From Nipponacmea schrenckii (lineage: Eukaryota; Mollusca; Gastropoda; Lottiidae), in NCBI GenBank assembly GCA_030562195.1, contig JAUJPP010000012.1, positions 5,766,001 through 5,830,000 of the forward strand: a stretch of DNA of 64,000 nt, read 5' to 3'. Of this stretch, positions 38,594 to 52,100 are shown one piece after another. Each line of letters opens with the position of its first letter. Within the stretch, counting starts at the first letter, position 1. Both the position numbers and the translations under genes were made by a program. The notes under the pieces were generated by a model, which saw only the letters and a list, made by a program, of their open reading frames with translations, did no database searches and was not told the DNA's origin.

Positions 38594-41354
38594 ATGGTCG
38601 AAATGAAGTATATAAGTTTGATTCCAGTGTTTCTATGTTTCTTCAATTCTCTAACATCTATTACATTTCCTGGCGCAGGTAAGTCTGTTACTGATTATCG
38701 TATTATCAAAGCATATATTAAACGCATCAGTGCATTATATTCAAAATTCATTGGTATGAGAGGGAGAGAAGGATAATGATCATTACTCTAGGTGTATCAG
38801 CTATGGGGAAAGACATCGCTCTTGTGTTACTCGGTATGCAATTCTTATAGAACATGATCCACAGATCGCAGTACTGGAGTTCAAGAAGGTTATGAAGGTT
38901 TTCGATCCCGAATCTCCCGAACATGTTGAGAAAATAAGTTTAAAGGGAAGAGGAGGGACGGCTTGTTTGGATTTTAACTACAGGAATAGAGAGATATATT
39001 TCACAGATTTATTTTCAAATCAACTTATCAAGTAAGACTTGAAATTTGTATAAACACATTCTTGTCAACGAGCTTTTAAGCCATTACCTTAGGTTTTAAC
39101 TTTCATTTAATGAAATCGAGTTTGTTTGACTATGTACAACGTCATGCAGTGTGCAATGAGATCTGCGGTTCCAACTTTTTCTTATTATGGTCTTTACCAG
39201 ACACTACAGTCAGCCTCTCGAAACACCATCACTTGCAAAAATTTATTGATTATTGACTTGATTGCCCGGTTCGAATATTATGCACGACAATCATTTTTGA
39301 GATCTTTGAATAATTCGCTGTTTGATTTCTTCTTTCAAGGTTGAAGGCTGACGGAGGTGATCAGAATCAAACCACTATCTTCGATTACGAAGGTAGGGCC
39401 TCACCAGAAGGAGTCGGGTATGATTGGATACATAATAATCTCTATCTTTGTCTATGGGGAGATAATCATATTGATGTTTTAAAACCAGATACCGGTGAAA
39501 AAATGACCCTGATCAATACAAGCAAACCTAGAGATATTGAGGTCGATCCTAGATCAGGGTAAGCATAAAAACAAACCAGATAACTCTGATAGAAGTACAT
39601 GTAGTATTAAGAACATATCTTTTAAGGAGTATACTATATACTTATATAATAATATTATTCAATTTCTTTAAATTTCCAATATGGTTCAAAATAACATCGT
39701 ATTTTAACTCCTACAGAGAGGAAAATGAACATTGTTTTCAGTTTTTTGGTAAATAAGCTGATAGTTGAAAATATGTTTTTAGGTGGATGTACTATATTGC
39801 GGGCTGGGAGGAAACAGCTAGATTAGTTCGATGTGGTCTGGATGGTCAAAATGAAGACATTTTAACCACTGATATAGAGCGACCATTTTCACTGAGTTTA
39901 GGTAGCTATGTGTATTGTTACGATGTCATGACTGTGCAAATAAATGAATCCAACTGTCTACAGTCAGTTTGATATACCACTTATAGAATCGTACATCATA
40001 TTATTAGAAAAAAGGAAAAAATCGAAAATACACAATATCTCAATATACAATTCGTCTAAAATATTAAACATACACAAGTACATGTGCATCAAATGGACAG
40101 ATCTATGTTCCGGCGATCAAGTACATGACCACAAAATAAATACATTTATACAATACTCCACGCACCATTTGTTTAAAAAAACACAAGTACATGTGCATGA
40201 AATGGACAGATTTTCAAACTCCAATTTGTTTATAAAATGGATATAATAAATAGCTCCCGCGGCAATGCACCGCGCATTAGAGTTGCTTTAAGAGTATATC
40301 ATATCATATTATCAGAGCTTCTAGACGCGTATAACGGAAGCATGGGCACAATTATTTTCTTTTACTATTTAAATCTAATTAATTGAATATTGGTTGAATA
40401 ACGATACTTTAATATTCCACGAGGTTTATTTAGTGTTATGTAAGAAAAAATATACATGTAAAAGTGAATATAAATCTGGTTTCTAGACTATTCGGAAAAT
40501 AAGCTGTATTGGACAGAAAAGATTCCGGTAAATAAGATCTATAGTATAGATGTGAATGGTGAAAACAAACTTGAATTTCTTGATACTGGTACGAGCTACT
40601 ACCTATCACCGTCTTATCTTACAGTTACCGGGGTAAGTTTCACTAATTTTATTCAAAAATGTGAAAAGATGAACGACGCAAACATTTATCAAGTTTTAAT
40701 CAACAAAGAACGACGAGTTAAAAGAATTTACTGGTATCAAATTAATTTCAAATGTGGATTAAGATTCCATTTAAATGTATTGTACTGTAAAAATATCAGA
40801 TGCAGAGTCTAAAAATAACCATATTTTCCATAAAAAAAAAACCTTGCTGTTACAATATTAATTTTCAGGACTACGTTTACTGGACAGCTAATTCTGGGGT
40901 GTTCAGAAGACTAAAGAATGGTAGTACTCACTCACAGAGATACAACAATTTAGAAGAATTTGGGAACTACAATATCAGAAAAAATCTGTTCATGGGAATT
41001 TTAGCTTTAGATCCACAAAAACAACCAGAAAGTAAGTATAGGGTCATAGGGTGTGATGGAATTTCTCCCCCAAATAATTTAGAAAAATTGAATTGATTTG
41101 AGCAAAACGCCGATTTTAGAAATAGGGCATTAAGTATAACTGCGGGGAATCGGAAGTCATTGGTCTTGGTATTCTATTGTTTATGTTTCCCCAAAATGTT
41201 TTATTCAGGTGCAAGTTTATGTGGTGATAATAATGGTGGATGTTCTCATTTCTGTTTACCTTCACCAGTGGACCTTCAACTTTCACCATCATTTACTTGT
41301 CACTGTCCTGATGATATGGAATTGGCTGGGGGTAATAAAACTTGTAACCAATAG
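38594..41354 (+). CDS. Secreted YWTD-propeller plus EGF protein, paralogue B
   Basis: There are seven exons: 38594-38678, 38851-39031, 39340-39558, 39783-39901, 40487-40632, 40869-41031 and 41209-41354. The total of 1059 nt gives 352 residues. The signal peptide is within residues 1-24 ([16 protein letters not shown]). Blade motifs are [36 protein letters not shown] and [10 protein letters not shown], with IAVLEF closing the sixth blade. The EGF module spans about 309-350 with six cysteines. Such propeller-EGF pairs in LRP and nidogen proteins bind protein ligands; ligand and role here are unknown. The acceptor of exon 2 (AATTCTTATAG) was chosen because it is the only nearby site that keeps the frame. 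Intron 4 holds a dispersed tandem-repeat insertion and about two units of the 35-bp minisatellite. Confidence 0.93.
39985..40272 (+). repeat. Dispersed element with ACAAGTACATGTGCAT core, in intron 4 of gene B
   Basis: It runs from an A-rich start near 40012 with AAATCGAAAATACACAATAT through two diverged units containing ACACAAGTACATGTGCAT and AATGGACAG. It ends at GCTCCCGCGGCAATGCACC. ATTAG flanks it on both sides (around 40003 and 40274). The same sequence in reverse orientation makes up most of the insertion at 54928-55726. Paralogues C and D lack it. Confidence 0.75.
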
Positions 41355-42720
41355 ATCTATAATCACCAATCAACTATCCTTGATTTTATTCATAATTTAT
41401 GTCGTAAATGATAATAAATTGTATTAAATCCGATTAATGTTTGTATTTGACAAAAAAAGTAGCCTGCCTTCAAGAAACTGTCTGATATTCTTCTGTGGAA
41501 GACAAAGACGTCATAATATATTACAATCAGCTTTGTCAAGATATCAGTATTTATGTGCAAACTCAAAGTCAAACGCAATTTTTCGGTCAAAAATTATCCG
41601 ATTATCGAAAAATGGAACGGCATTATCTTCAGAATGACGTTGACCCACACAATAAAAATAACAAAATCTATAGCCTGTCGAGTGTGCACTAGCTCCACAA
41701 TATAGCTAATGACAACGTCAAGTCGGATATTTCAGTGTCAAAATTATCCAATCATCACAAAAATGAATAGGGATCATCTTCACAATGGCATTGACCCACA
41801 AATAAATATCAATGAATAGAATCTGTAAAAAATTGCCTAATGCTTAATGTGAATCATGAACGGACCCACGGACCGACAGGGCGATTACAATATACGCTCA
41901 AGGTATTATGGTAGCGGCTCAAACAATGGGTTGGAGTCATTTCCATAAAAAGTGACATTTTATGTTTTACACTTATCATGTTGAATCTTTAGCCCAGAAA
42001 CTGTTACGGGTGGGGATATTGTCTAATCCAAATAAACGTAAATATAATGGAAAACAAATTTAATCTATAGGTTAGTATGAAATGTTTCAGATTTACAACA
42101 ATATGACAGTAGTTTCATTCGAGACCGTGCCACCTGAAATATTAAAAATAGCGATGGTCATCGTAATACGCCCATATTTATAATGGTAGCCAATTTGTCG
42201 GGGAGGTTGAATTTTAATTACTCTCGAAATAAATTTCAGCCAAATCCACCAAGAAAATCAGCTCTCTATCGTGTCCACAAAGAATTAAAGATCAAGGGCA
42301 ATAACTCACAGTAATATTTTTCGATTAGTCTGATTTTCAATAGGGTACATCCTTGGGTAATTACAAAAGCGCACACCAATTTTACAAATCCATCAAGGAA
42401 CTAGATCTCTATTGTGTCCACAAAGAAATCAAGTTTGTCCACAAAGAATCCAAGAACAAGAGAAATAACTAATAGAAAATATTTTTCGATTGGTCTGATA
42501 TAGGGTTCATCCTTGAATGATTAAAAATACTCACACCAAATTTCATTAAAATCCCTACAGAAATCAGCTCTCTATCGTGTCCACATAGAATTCAAGAACA
42601 AATGCAGAACAAAGGCGTTTTTAAGATTAATCTGATTTTCAATCCTTGGGTTATAAAAAACACTCACACCAAATTTCGTCGAATTCATCAAGAATCCAGC
42701 TCTCTATCATGTCCACATTA
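41355..42720. other. Intergenic spacer B-C with dispersed-repeat monomers
   Basis: The first 550 bp repeat the spacer after gene A. Positions 42180-42740 are diverged monomers of the TTTATACGCCCAC family (TTCATCCTTG, CTCACACCAAATTTCAT, CTCTCTATCGTGTCCAC) ending in GTGTGGGCGTATAAA at 42725-42738. No exons. Confidence 0.7.
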
Positions 42721-42766
42721 ATGTGTGGGCGTATAAATATCATTTCTGCTTTTGAAACTAATTGTG

Positions 42767-42780
42767 TAATTATATAATTA
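42767..42780. promoter_or_regulatory. Conserved palindrome/TATA-like site upstream of gene C
   Basis: The same TAATTATATAATTA palindrome as upstream of B, here ending 65 bp before the ATG. The repeat-family end at 42738 lies only 29 bp further upstream, so the minimal conserved promoter segment of C is under 110 bp. Confidence 0.5.
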
Positions 42781-42844
42781 GAAATACACTGTAGTTAAAA
42801 TCGACCTTTGATATTACAGTAGATTCTACAGTCAATTGGTGAAC

Positions 42845-45749
42845 ATGGTAGAAATGAAGTATATAAGTTTGATTCCAGTGTTTCTATGTTTCTTAAATTC
42901 TATAACATCTATAACATTTCCTGGCACAGGTAAGTCTGTTACTGATTATCGTATTATCAAAGCATATATTAAACGTATCAGTGCATTTGATCCAAAATTC
43001 ATTGGTATGAGAGAGAAAGAAGGATAATGATCATTACTCTAGGTTTATCAGCTATGTTGAAAGGCATCGCTCTTGAGTTACTCGGTATGCAATTCTTATA
43101 GAAGATGATCCACAGATCGCAGTACTGGAGTTTAAGAAGGTTATGAAGGTTTTCGATCCAGAATCTCCCGAACATGTTGAGAAAATAAGTTTAAAGGGAA
43201 GTGGAGGGACGGCTTGTTTGGATTTTAACTACAGGAATAGAGAGATATATTTCACAGATTTATTTTCAAATCAACTTATCAAGTAAGACTTGAAATTTGT
43301 ATTAACACATTCATGTCAACGAGTTTCTTATCATGGTCCTTACCAGACACTTCAGCCAGCCTTTCGAACCACCATCACTTGCAAGAATTTATTGATTATT
43401 GACTTGATTGCCCGGTTCGAATTTTATGGACGACAATCATTTTTGAGCTCTTTGAATAATTCGCTGCTTGATTTCTTCTTTTGAGGTTGAAGGCTGACGG
43501 AGGTGATCAGAATCAAACCACAATCTTTGATTACGAAGGTAGGGCCTCACCAGAAGGAGTCGGGTATGATTGGATACATAATAATCTCTACCTTTGTCTA
43601 TGGGGAGATAATCATATCGATGTTTTAAAACCAGATACCGGTGAAAAAATGACCCTGATCAATACAAGCAAACCTAGAGATATTGAGGTCGATCCTAGAT
43701 CAGGGTAAGCATAAAAACAAACCAGATAACTCTGATAGAAGTAGTATTAAGAACATATCTCATTTTCTTTATATCGTATTTTAACTCCGACAGAGAGGAA
43801 AATGAACATTATTTTTCAATTTTTGGTAAATAAGCTGATAGTTGAAAATATGTTTTTAGGTGGATGTACTATATTGCGGGCTGGGAGGAAACAGCTAGAT
43901 TAGTTCGATGTGGTCTGGATGGTCAAAATGAAGACATTTTAACAACTGATATAGAGCGACCCTTTTCACTGAGTTTAGGTAGCTATGTTTCTTTTTTTAA
44001 CTATGCCATGTACAAATAAATGAATCCAACTGTCTAAAGTCAGTTTGATATACCATTTATAGAATCGTATATGATATTATTAGCGCTGCTAGAATAGTAT
44101 ATCATATCATATTGTTAGAGTATGTCATATGATATTATTAGAGCTATGAAGTGTACAGTATATCATATGATTTTATTAGAGCTGCTAGAAAAGTATATCA
44201 TATGATATTATTAGAGCTGCTAGAAGAGTATATCATATCATATTATTAGAGCTGCTAGAAAAGTATATCATATCATATTATTAGATCTGCTAGAAGAGTA
44301 AATCATATTATATTATTAGAGCTGCTAGAAAAGTATATCATATCATATTATTAGAGCTGCTAGAAGAGTATATCATATCATATTATTACAGCTGCTAGAA
44401 AAGTATATCATATCATATTATTGGAACTGCTAGAAGAGTATATCAAATATTATTAGAGCTGCTAGAAGAGTATATCATATTATTAGAGCTGATAGAAGAG
44501 TATATCATATCATATTATTAGAGCTGCTAGAAGAGTATATCATATTATTAGAGATGCTAGAAGAGTATATCATATCATATTATTAGAGATGCTTTAAGAG
44601 TATATCATATCATATTATTAGAGCTTCTAGAAGCGTATAACGGAAGCATGGGCACAATTATTTTCTTTTACTATTTAAATCTAATTAATTGAATATTGGT
44701 TGAATAACGATACTTTAATATTCCACGAGGTTTATTTAGTGTTATGCAAGAAAAAATATACATGTAAAAGTGAATATAAATCTGGTTTCTAGACTATTCG
44801 GAAAATAAGCTGTATTGGACAGAAAAGATTCCGGTAAATAAGATCTATAGTATAGATGTGAATGGTGAAAACAAACTTGAATTTCTACATACTGGTACGA
44901 GCTACGACCTATCACCGTCTTATCTAACAGTTGCCGCGGTATGTTTCACTAATTTTATTAAACAATGTGAAAAGATGAATGACGCAAACATTTATCAAGT
45001 TTCCATCAACAAAGAACGACAAATTAAAAGAATTTACTGGTATCAAATTAATTTCAAATGTGGATTAAATTCTATTTAAATTTATTGTACTGTAAAAATA
45101 TCATATGCAGAGTGTTACAAAATATAACCATATTTTCAATAAAAAACAACTTTGCTGTTACAATATTAATTTTCAGGACTACGTTTACTGGACAACTTCT
45201 TATAATTCTGGGGTGTTCAGAAGACTAAAGAATGGTAGTACTCACTCACAGAGATACAACAATTTAGAAGAGTTTGGGAACTACAATATCAGAACAAATA
45301 TTTTCATGGGAATATTAGCTTTAGATCCACAAAAACAACTAGAAAGTAAGTACTCTAAGATAACAACTATTCTGAGTATGAATATCGTAAGAAAAAGGGG
45401 GCAGTGGCGAACCTCTTAGAACCTCGGGGTTGGGGGTGTCATAGGGTGTGATGGGATTTCTCCCCCAAATAATTTAGAAAAATTGAATTGATTTGGGCAA
45501 AAACGACACTGCTAGAAAAAGGGCATTAAGTAGATCTGCGGGGAATCGGAAGTCATGGGTGTTGGTATTTTATTGTTATGTTTCCCCAAAATGTTTTATT
45601 CAGGTGCAAGTTTATGTGGTGATAATAATGGTGGATGTTCTCATTTCTGTTTACCTTCACCAGTGGACCTTCAACTTTCACCATCGTTTACTTGTCACTG
45701 TCCTGGTGATATGGAACTGACTGAGGGTAATAAAACTTGTAACCAATAG
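42845..45749 (+). CDS. Secreted YWTD-propeller plus EGF protein, paralogue C
   Basis: There are seven exons: 42845-42929, 43102-43282, 43486-43704, 43860-43978, 44793-44938, 45177-45345 and 45604-45749. The total of 1065 nt gives 354 residues. Exons 1-4 are almost identical to B. Exon 6 has two extra codons (TTSYNSG in place of TANSG). The domain order is the same: signal peptide, six-bladed YWTD propeller, six-cysteine EGF (CPGDMEL instead of CPDDMEL). Every splice site is canonical, including GTATGT after exon 5. No membrane anchor or GPI-like tail. The near identity with B in coding, intron and flank sequence indicates recent duplication or gene conversion. Intron 4 is enlarged by the 35-bp minisatellite. 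Confidence 0.93.
44080..44640 (+). repeat. 35-bp minisatellite in intron 4 of gene C (about 16 units)
   Basis: The unit is built of AGAGCTGCTAGAAGAGTATA followed by TCATATCATATTATT. Units are imperfect, with some shortened ones near 44440-44490. Only about two units exist at the matching place in gene B (40277-40345). Confidence 0.92.
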
Positions 45750-46580
45750 ATCTATAATCACCAATCAACTATCCTTGATATAACTTTTCATTCATAATTT
45801 ACGTCGTAAATGATAATAAATTGTTGTATTACATCCGATTATTGTTTTGTATTTGACAAAAAAAGAAGCCTGCCTTCAAGGCATTTTCTGATATTCTTCT
45901 GTGGAAGACAAAGACGTCATAATATCCTGCAGTCAGCTTTGTCAAGATATCAGAATTCATGTGCAAGTTTTTAACATGACATAATTTCTGAAAAGATTGC
46001 CATAAAAATATTTGGCATACATTAACGATCACCAGCAGTATGAAATATTCAAACTTCGAACAAGTTTACCTTCTAGAGTGTTTACCAGCTATACAAGGAA
46101 AAGACACAAAACGCTAAGTCAAGCGCAATATTTCGGTTATAAATTTACAACAGGAAATTGCAAACAAGAAATTCTAGACACGTTCTTGCTACACGGCTTC
46201 TAATACAACTGGTGCACTACAGACAAGTTCACTACAAACAAGTTCTGGATACACGATGCTGACACTGCAGACAAGTTTACTGTGGACAAGTTTACTGTCT
46301 TATAACTGATACCAGGTTGTTGATTGGGTGCAGTCTTTTATGATGATATTTCCAAATCAGAATACAATGTATACAACACTTTATTTAAATTCGATTACTA
46401 GGTCTGCACTTGAAGGCAAGATGTATTATTAGTCTATCCCTATTCTAGAATTTACATCTTACAACTAATGCAGACCAATAATACATAATATTCAATACAG
46501 CAATGTTACATCAAGTCGGATATTTCAGTGAGAAAATATCCAATCAATATCAAGGACCAACATCGACCAGCAAAATAAAA
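45750..46580. other. Spacer after gene C
   Basis: The first 220 bp match the downstream flanks of A and B. The remainder includes short imperfect repeats of ACAAGTTYACTRY (46220-46300). No gene is recognised. Confidence 0.5.
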
Positions 46581-46586
46581 ATCAAT

Positions 46587-47898
46587 AGAATCTATAAAAG
46601 ATAGCTTGCCAGGCAAGGTAACATACGCCCACTGGCAGCATTGAATTTGAATAATAAATTGAGCAGTAACTTTAGAAACATTTACTGAATATTTTTCAAT
46701 GCCAATGCTCTCACCAAATTTTATCAAAATGCTTCTTTTGCACCCACAAAATATTAATGACGCACTTTTACTAAGTCAAGGGCAATAACTCAAAAACTGT
46801 TCATTATAAAAATCGTCAAATTCAAACTTGACTACTGTCTTATCAATGCTAATCCTTACACCAAGTTTCATCAAAATCCTTTGAAAATTGACGTGATTTT
46901 ACTAAGTCAAGGTTAATAACTCATAATCGAATATTGAAAAATTGTCAAATTCAAACTGAGGTCTAATTAATTCCAATGTTCACACCAAGTTTCATCAAAA
47001 ACCTTTGACAATTGTAGGTTTTATTTCATCAAAAATAACATTTTGACAAAGTCAAGGGCAATTACTAAAAAACTGTTCATCAAAAAAATTGTCAAATTCG
47101 AACATGACCTTCTTCTTATCAATTCCAATGCATAAACCAAGTTTCATCAAAATCCATTGAAAATGTAGCTTCTATTGCAACGTGAATAAAAAATTTACCA
47201 AATCTTACTTAGTCAAGGGCAATGACTCATAAACTGTTCATCGAAAATCGTCAAATTTGGACATGACCACTGCCTTATCAATTCCAATGCTCATGCCAAG
47301 TTTCATTAAAATACATCGAAAATTGTAGTCTCTACTGCACCAATAGTAAAATTTTGATGCAATTTTAGGAAGTCAAGGGCAATAACTAAAAAAAAACGTT
47401 CATCGAAAAAATCATCAAATTCTAACTTGACCACCGCCTTATCAATTCCAATGATCATACCAATTTCATTCAAATCCATTGAAAATTGTATCTTCTATTG
47501 CATCAGCAATAAATTTGATGTTATTTAACTAAGTCAAGGGCAATAACTCAAAAACTGTTCATCGAAAAATCTTCAAATTCGAACTTGACCGCCGTCTTAT
47601 CAATGCAAATGCTCAAACCAAGTTTCATTAAAATCCATTGAAAATTGTAGCTTCTATTGTGTCTACAACAAATATAGAGGCAGGAGCAATAACTTAAAAA
47701 CCGTTCACCGAAAAATCGTCAAAATCGAACTTGACCACAGTCTTATCAATTACAATGCTCAAACCAAGTTTCATTAAAATCCATATAAAATTGCAGCTTC
47801 TATAGTGTCTACAACAAATGTTGACGGACCGACGGACCGGCAGACCGACGGACAGGGGCGACGACAATATACGTCCACATATTCATGTGGGTGTATAA
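46587..47898 (+). repeat. Dispersed composite repeat (ATACGCCCAC family), copy between C and D
   Basis: The left end is AGATAGCTTGCCAGGCAAGG with ACATACGCCCACTGGCAGC. About eight monomers of 130-150 bp follow, each with AAGTCAAGGGCAATAACTC, ATCGTCAAATTCGAACTTGA and CAAGTTTCATCAAAATCC. The right end is CGGACCGACGGACCGGCAG with CGACAATATACGTCC and a hairpin CCACATATTCATGTGG. Confidence 0.82.
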
Positions 47899-48030
47899 AA
47901 ATTGTAGAACACAAGCCAAATGTGAACGACGGACTGATGGGCTGATCGACGGAACGACAGGGCGAGTACAATATACGCCCAAAGTATTTATGGTAGCGGC
48001 TCAAATATTGGTTGGAGTAATTTCCATAAA

Positions 48031-48856
48031 GATAGCTTGCAAGGAAACATACGGCCACACATCAGCATTGATAAATCATTTTTTTTCTTTGATTTATAAC
48101 ATTTATATATATACAAACCCTTCATTTAAATGTCATTCTAATTTAAACCGCTGGATCGTCAGTTCCAATGCTCACAACAAGTTTAATCAAAATTCATTGA
48201 AAATTGTCAAGGGCAATAATTCGCAAACCGTTCATCGAAAAAACGTCAAATTCAACCTTGACTGCCATTTTCCCAATTTCAATGATCACACTAAGTTTCA
48301 TCAAAATCCATTGAAAATTCAATTGCTTCAATAGCATCTACAATAAAATTTTGAGGTGATTTTACTTAGTCAAGGGCAATAACTCATAATTTCACACTTG
48401 ACTCCCGTCTTATCCATACTTATAACAATTTTTATCAAAATCCATTGAAACTTGTTAAATTTTGACATGATATATCAAGTCAAGTTCGGGGTAATAACTC
48501 AAAACTGTTCATTTAAAAATCATCCAATTCGAAGCTGGACTGCCATCTTATCAATTTCAATACTCATATCAAGTTTCAGCAAAATCCATTCGATATTGTG
48601 GCTTCTATTGCACCCGCAGTAAAATTTTGACACAATTTCACTCAGTCAAGGGCAGTAACTCGCAAACCGTTCATCAAAAAATCGTCAAATTCGAACTTGA
48701 TCGCTGTCTTATCAATTCCAATACTCACAATTTCCATCCAAATCCATTGAAAATTGTAGCTTCATTGTATCCACAACAAATGTTGACGGGGGCACCAACG
48801 GAATGACGGAAAGTGTGACGACAATATATATCCACATATCTATGTGGACGTATAAA
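48031..48856 (+). repeat. Shorter second copy of the same composite repeat
   Basis: It starts GATAGCTTGCAAGGAAACAT with a degenerate CGGCCACAC and holds about five monomers. It ends GTGACGACAATATATATCC with the hairpin CCACATATCTATGTGG and GTATAAA. It lies immediately upstream of the conserved 5' flank of gene D. Confidence 0.78.
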
Positions 48857-49057
48857 TTGACATTTTATGTCTGTCTCTAAAGGTGTAGTCTGTTCTGAAC
48901 TCGTTCAATCCTTAGCCCAGAAAACGTTATGGTGGGGATATTTTCTAATCCAAAATATGTAAATAGAATAGAAAACAAATCTAACCTATTGGGTAGCAGA
49001 ATGTTGAAATTTCCGTTAAAATATTAACAATGATTTCTGCTGTTGAAACTAATAGTG

Positions 49058-49071
49058 TAATTATATAATTA
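49058..49071. promoter_or_regulatory. Conserved palindrome/TATA-like site upstream of gene D
   Basis: TAATTATATAATTA, 72 bp before the ATG, the same distance as in gene B. It is preserved although the sequence 100-250 bp further upstream has drifted. Confidence 0.5.
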
Positions 49072-49142
49072 GAAATACACTGTAGTTAAAATCGACCTTT
49101 CATATAACATATTAGAGTAGATTCTACAGTCAATTGGTGAAC

Positions 49143-52100
49143 ATGGTAGAAATGAAGTATTTAAGTTTTATTTCAATTTTTCTATGTTTCTTAAATTCTA
49201 TAACATCTATAACATTTCCTGGCGCAGGTAAGTCTGTTACTAATTATCGTATTATCAAAGCAGATATAACAGATTTGATTGAAAATTGATTGGTTTTAAT
49301 TAAGAGGGAAAGGATGCTTAGGATCATTACTCTATCTATTAATACTCAACGGTATGTAATTCTTATAGAAGATGATCCACTAATCGCAGTACTGGAGTTC
49401 AGGAAGATTATGGAAGTTTTCGATCCAGAATCTCCCGAACATGTTGAGAAAATAAGTTTAAAGGGAAGTGGAGGGACGGCTTGTTTGGATTTTAACTACA
49501 GGAATAGAGAGATATATTTCACAGATTTATTTTCAAATCAACTTATCAAGTAAGACTTGTATTAAAAGTAAGACTTGTATTAACATATTATTGTCAACAA
49601 AGTTTTAAGCGATTACCCAATCGAGTTTGTTGGACTTTGTATGCAGTAGGCCTATGCAACTTTTCCTATCATGGTCCCTACCAGACACTTCAGCCAGCCT
49701 CTCGAACCACCATCACTTACAAAAAAAATTTTGATTATTGAATTGATTGCCGGGTTCGAATACTATTCACGACAATCATTTAATAAGCTCTTCGAATAAT
49801 TCGCTGTTTGATTTCGTCTTTCAAGGTTGAAGGCTGACAGAGGTGATCAGAATCAAACCACAATCTTCGATTACGAAGGTGATACACCAGGTGGTGGTGT
49901 CGGGTATGATTGGATACATAATAATATTTACCTATGTCTATGGGGAGATAATCATATTGATGTTTTAAAACCAGATACCGGGGAAAAAATGACCCTGATC
50001 AATACAAGCAAACCTAGAGATATTGAGGTCGATCCTAGATCAGGGTAAGCATAAAAACAAACCAGATAACTCTGATAGAAGTACATGTAGTATTAAGAAC
50101 ATATCTTTTAAGGAGTATACTATATACTTATATAATAATATTATTCAATTTCTTTAAATTTCCAATATGGTTCAAAATAACATCGTATTTTAACTCCTAC
50201 AGAGAGGAAAATGAACATTGTTTTCAGTTTTTTGGTAAATAAGCTGATAGTTGAAAATATGTTTTTAGGTGGATGTACTATATTGCGGGCTGGGAGGAAA
50301 CAGCTAGATTAGTTCGATGTGGTCTGGATGGTCAAAATGAAGACATTTTAACCACTGATATAGAGCGACCATTTTCACTGAGTTTAGGTAGCTATGTTTC
50401 TTTTTTTAACTATGTCATGTACAAATAAATGAATCCAACTGTCTACAGTAAGTTTGATATACCATTATAGACTTGTATATTATATTATTAGAGCTGCTAG
50501 CAAAGTATATCATATGATATTATTAGAGCTGTTCGAAGAGTATATCATATGATATTATTAGAGCTGATAGAAGAGTTTATCATATGATATTATTAGAGCT
50601 CATAGAGTATAGAGTATATCATATCATATTTTAAGAGCTGATGGAAGAGTATATATCATATCATATTATTAGAGCTGCTAGAAAGTATATCATACCATAT
50701 TATAAGAGCTGCTAAAGGGTATATCATATGGTATTATTAGAGCTGCTAGAAGAGTATATCATATCATATTATTAGAGCTGCTAGAAAAGTATATCATATC
50801 ATATTATTAGAGATGCTAGAAGAGTATATCATATCATATTATTAGAGCTGCTAGAAGAGTATATCATATCATATTATTAGAGCTGCTAGAAGAGTATATG
50901 ATATCATATTATAAGAGCTGCTAGAAGAGTATATCATTTGATAATATTACAGCTGCTAGAAGAGTATATCATATGATATTATTAGAGCTGCTAGAAGAGT
51001 ATACCATATCATATTATTAGAGCTGCTAGAAGAGTATATCATATCATATTATTAGAGCTGTTAGAAGAGTATATCATATCATATTATAAGAGCTGCTAGA
51101 AGAATATATCATATCATATTATCAGAGCTACTAAAAGCGTATATCATATCATATTATTAGAGCTACTAGAAGAGTATATCATATTATATTATAAGAGCTG
51201 CTAGAAGAGTATATCAGATAATATTATTAGAGCTGCTAGAAGAGTATATCATATCATATTATTAGAGCTGCTAGAAGAGTATATCATATCATATTATTAG
51301 AGCTGCTAGAAGAATATTTCATATTATATTATTAGAGCTACTAGAAGAGTATATCATATCATATTATAAGAGCTGCTAGAAGAGTATATCATATTACATT
51401 ATTAGAACTACCAGAAGAGTATATCATATCATATTATTAGAGCTGCTAGAAGAGTATACCATATTATATTATTAGAGCTACTAGAAGAGTATATCATATC
51501 ACATTATAAGAGCTGCTAGAAGAGTATATCATATCATATTATGAGAGCTGCTAGAAGAGTATATCATATTATATTATAAGAGCTGCTAGAAAAGTATATC
51601 ATATCATATTATTAGAGCTGCTAGAAGAGTATATCATATAATATTATTAGAGCTGTTAGAAGAGTATATCATATCATATTATTAGAGCTGCTAGAAGAGT
51701 ATATCATATCATATTATTAGAGCTGCTAGAAGAGTATATCATATTATATTATTAGAGCTACTAGAAGAGTATATCATATCATATTATAAGAGCTGCTAGA
51801 AGAGTATATCATATCATATTATTAGAGCTGCTAGAAGAGTATACAATATTATATTATTAGAGCTACTAGAAGAGAATATCATATCATATTATTAGAGTTG
51901 CTAGAAGAGTATACCATATTATATTATTAGAGCTACTAGAAGAGTATATCATATCATATTATTAGAGCTGCTAGAAGAGTATATCATATTATATTATTAG
52001 AGCTACTAGAAGAGTATATCATATTATATTATTAGAGCTGCTAGAAGAGTATTTCATATTATATTATTAGAGCTGCTAGAAGAGTATATCATATCATATT

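Noticed and set aside
38585..38776. Start of gene B at 38585 and read-through of exon 1 to 38776
   Set aside because: 38585 is not an ATG. The ATG at 38594 begins a good signal peptide, and a GCAG|GTAAG donor at 38678 ends the exon in the same phase as in A, C and D.
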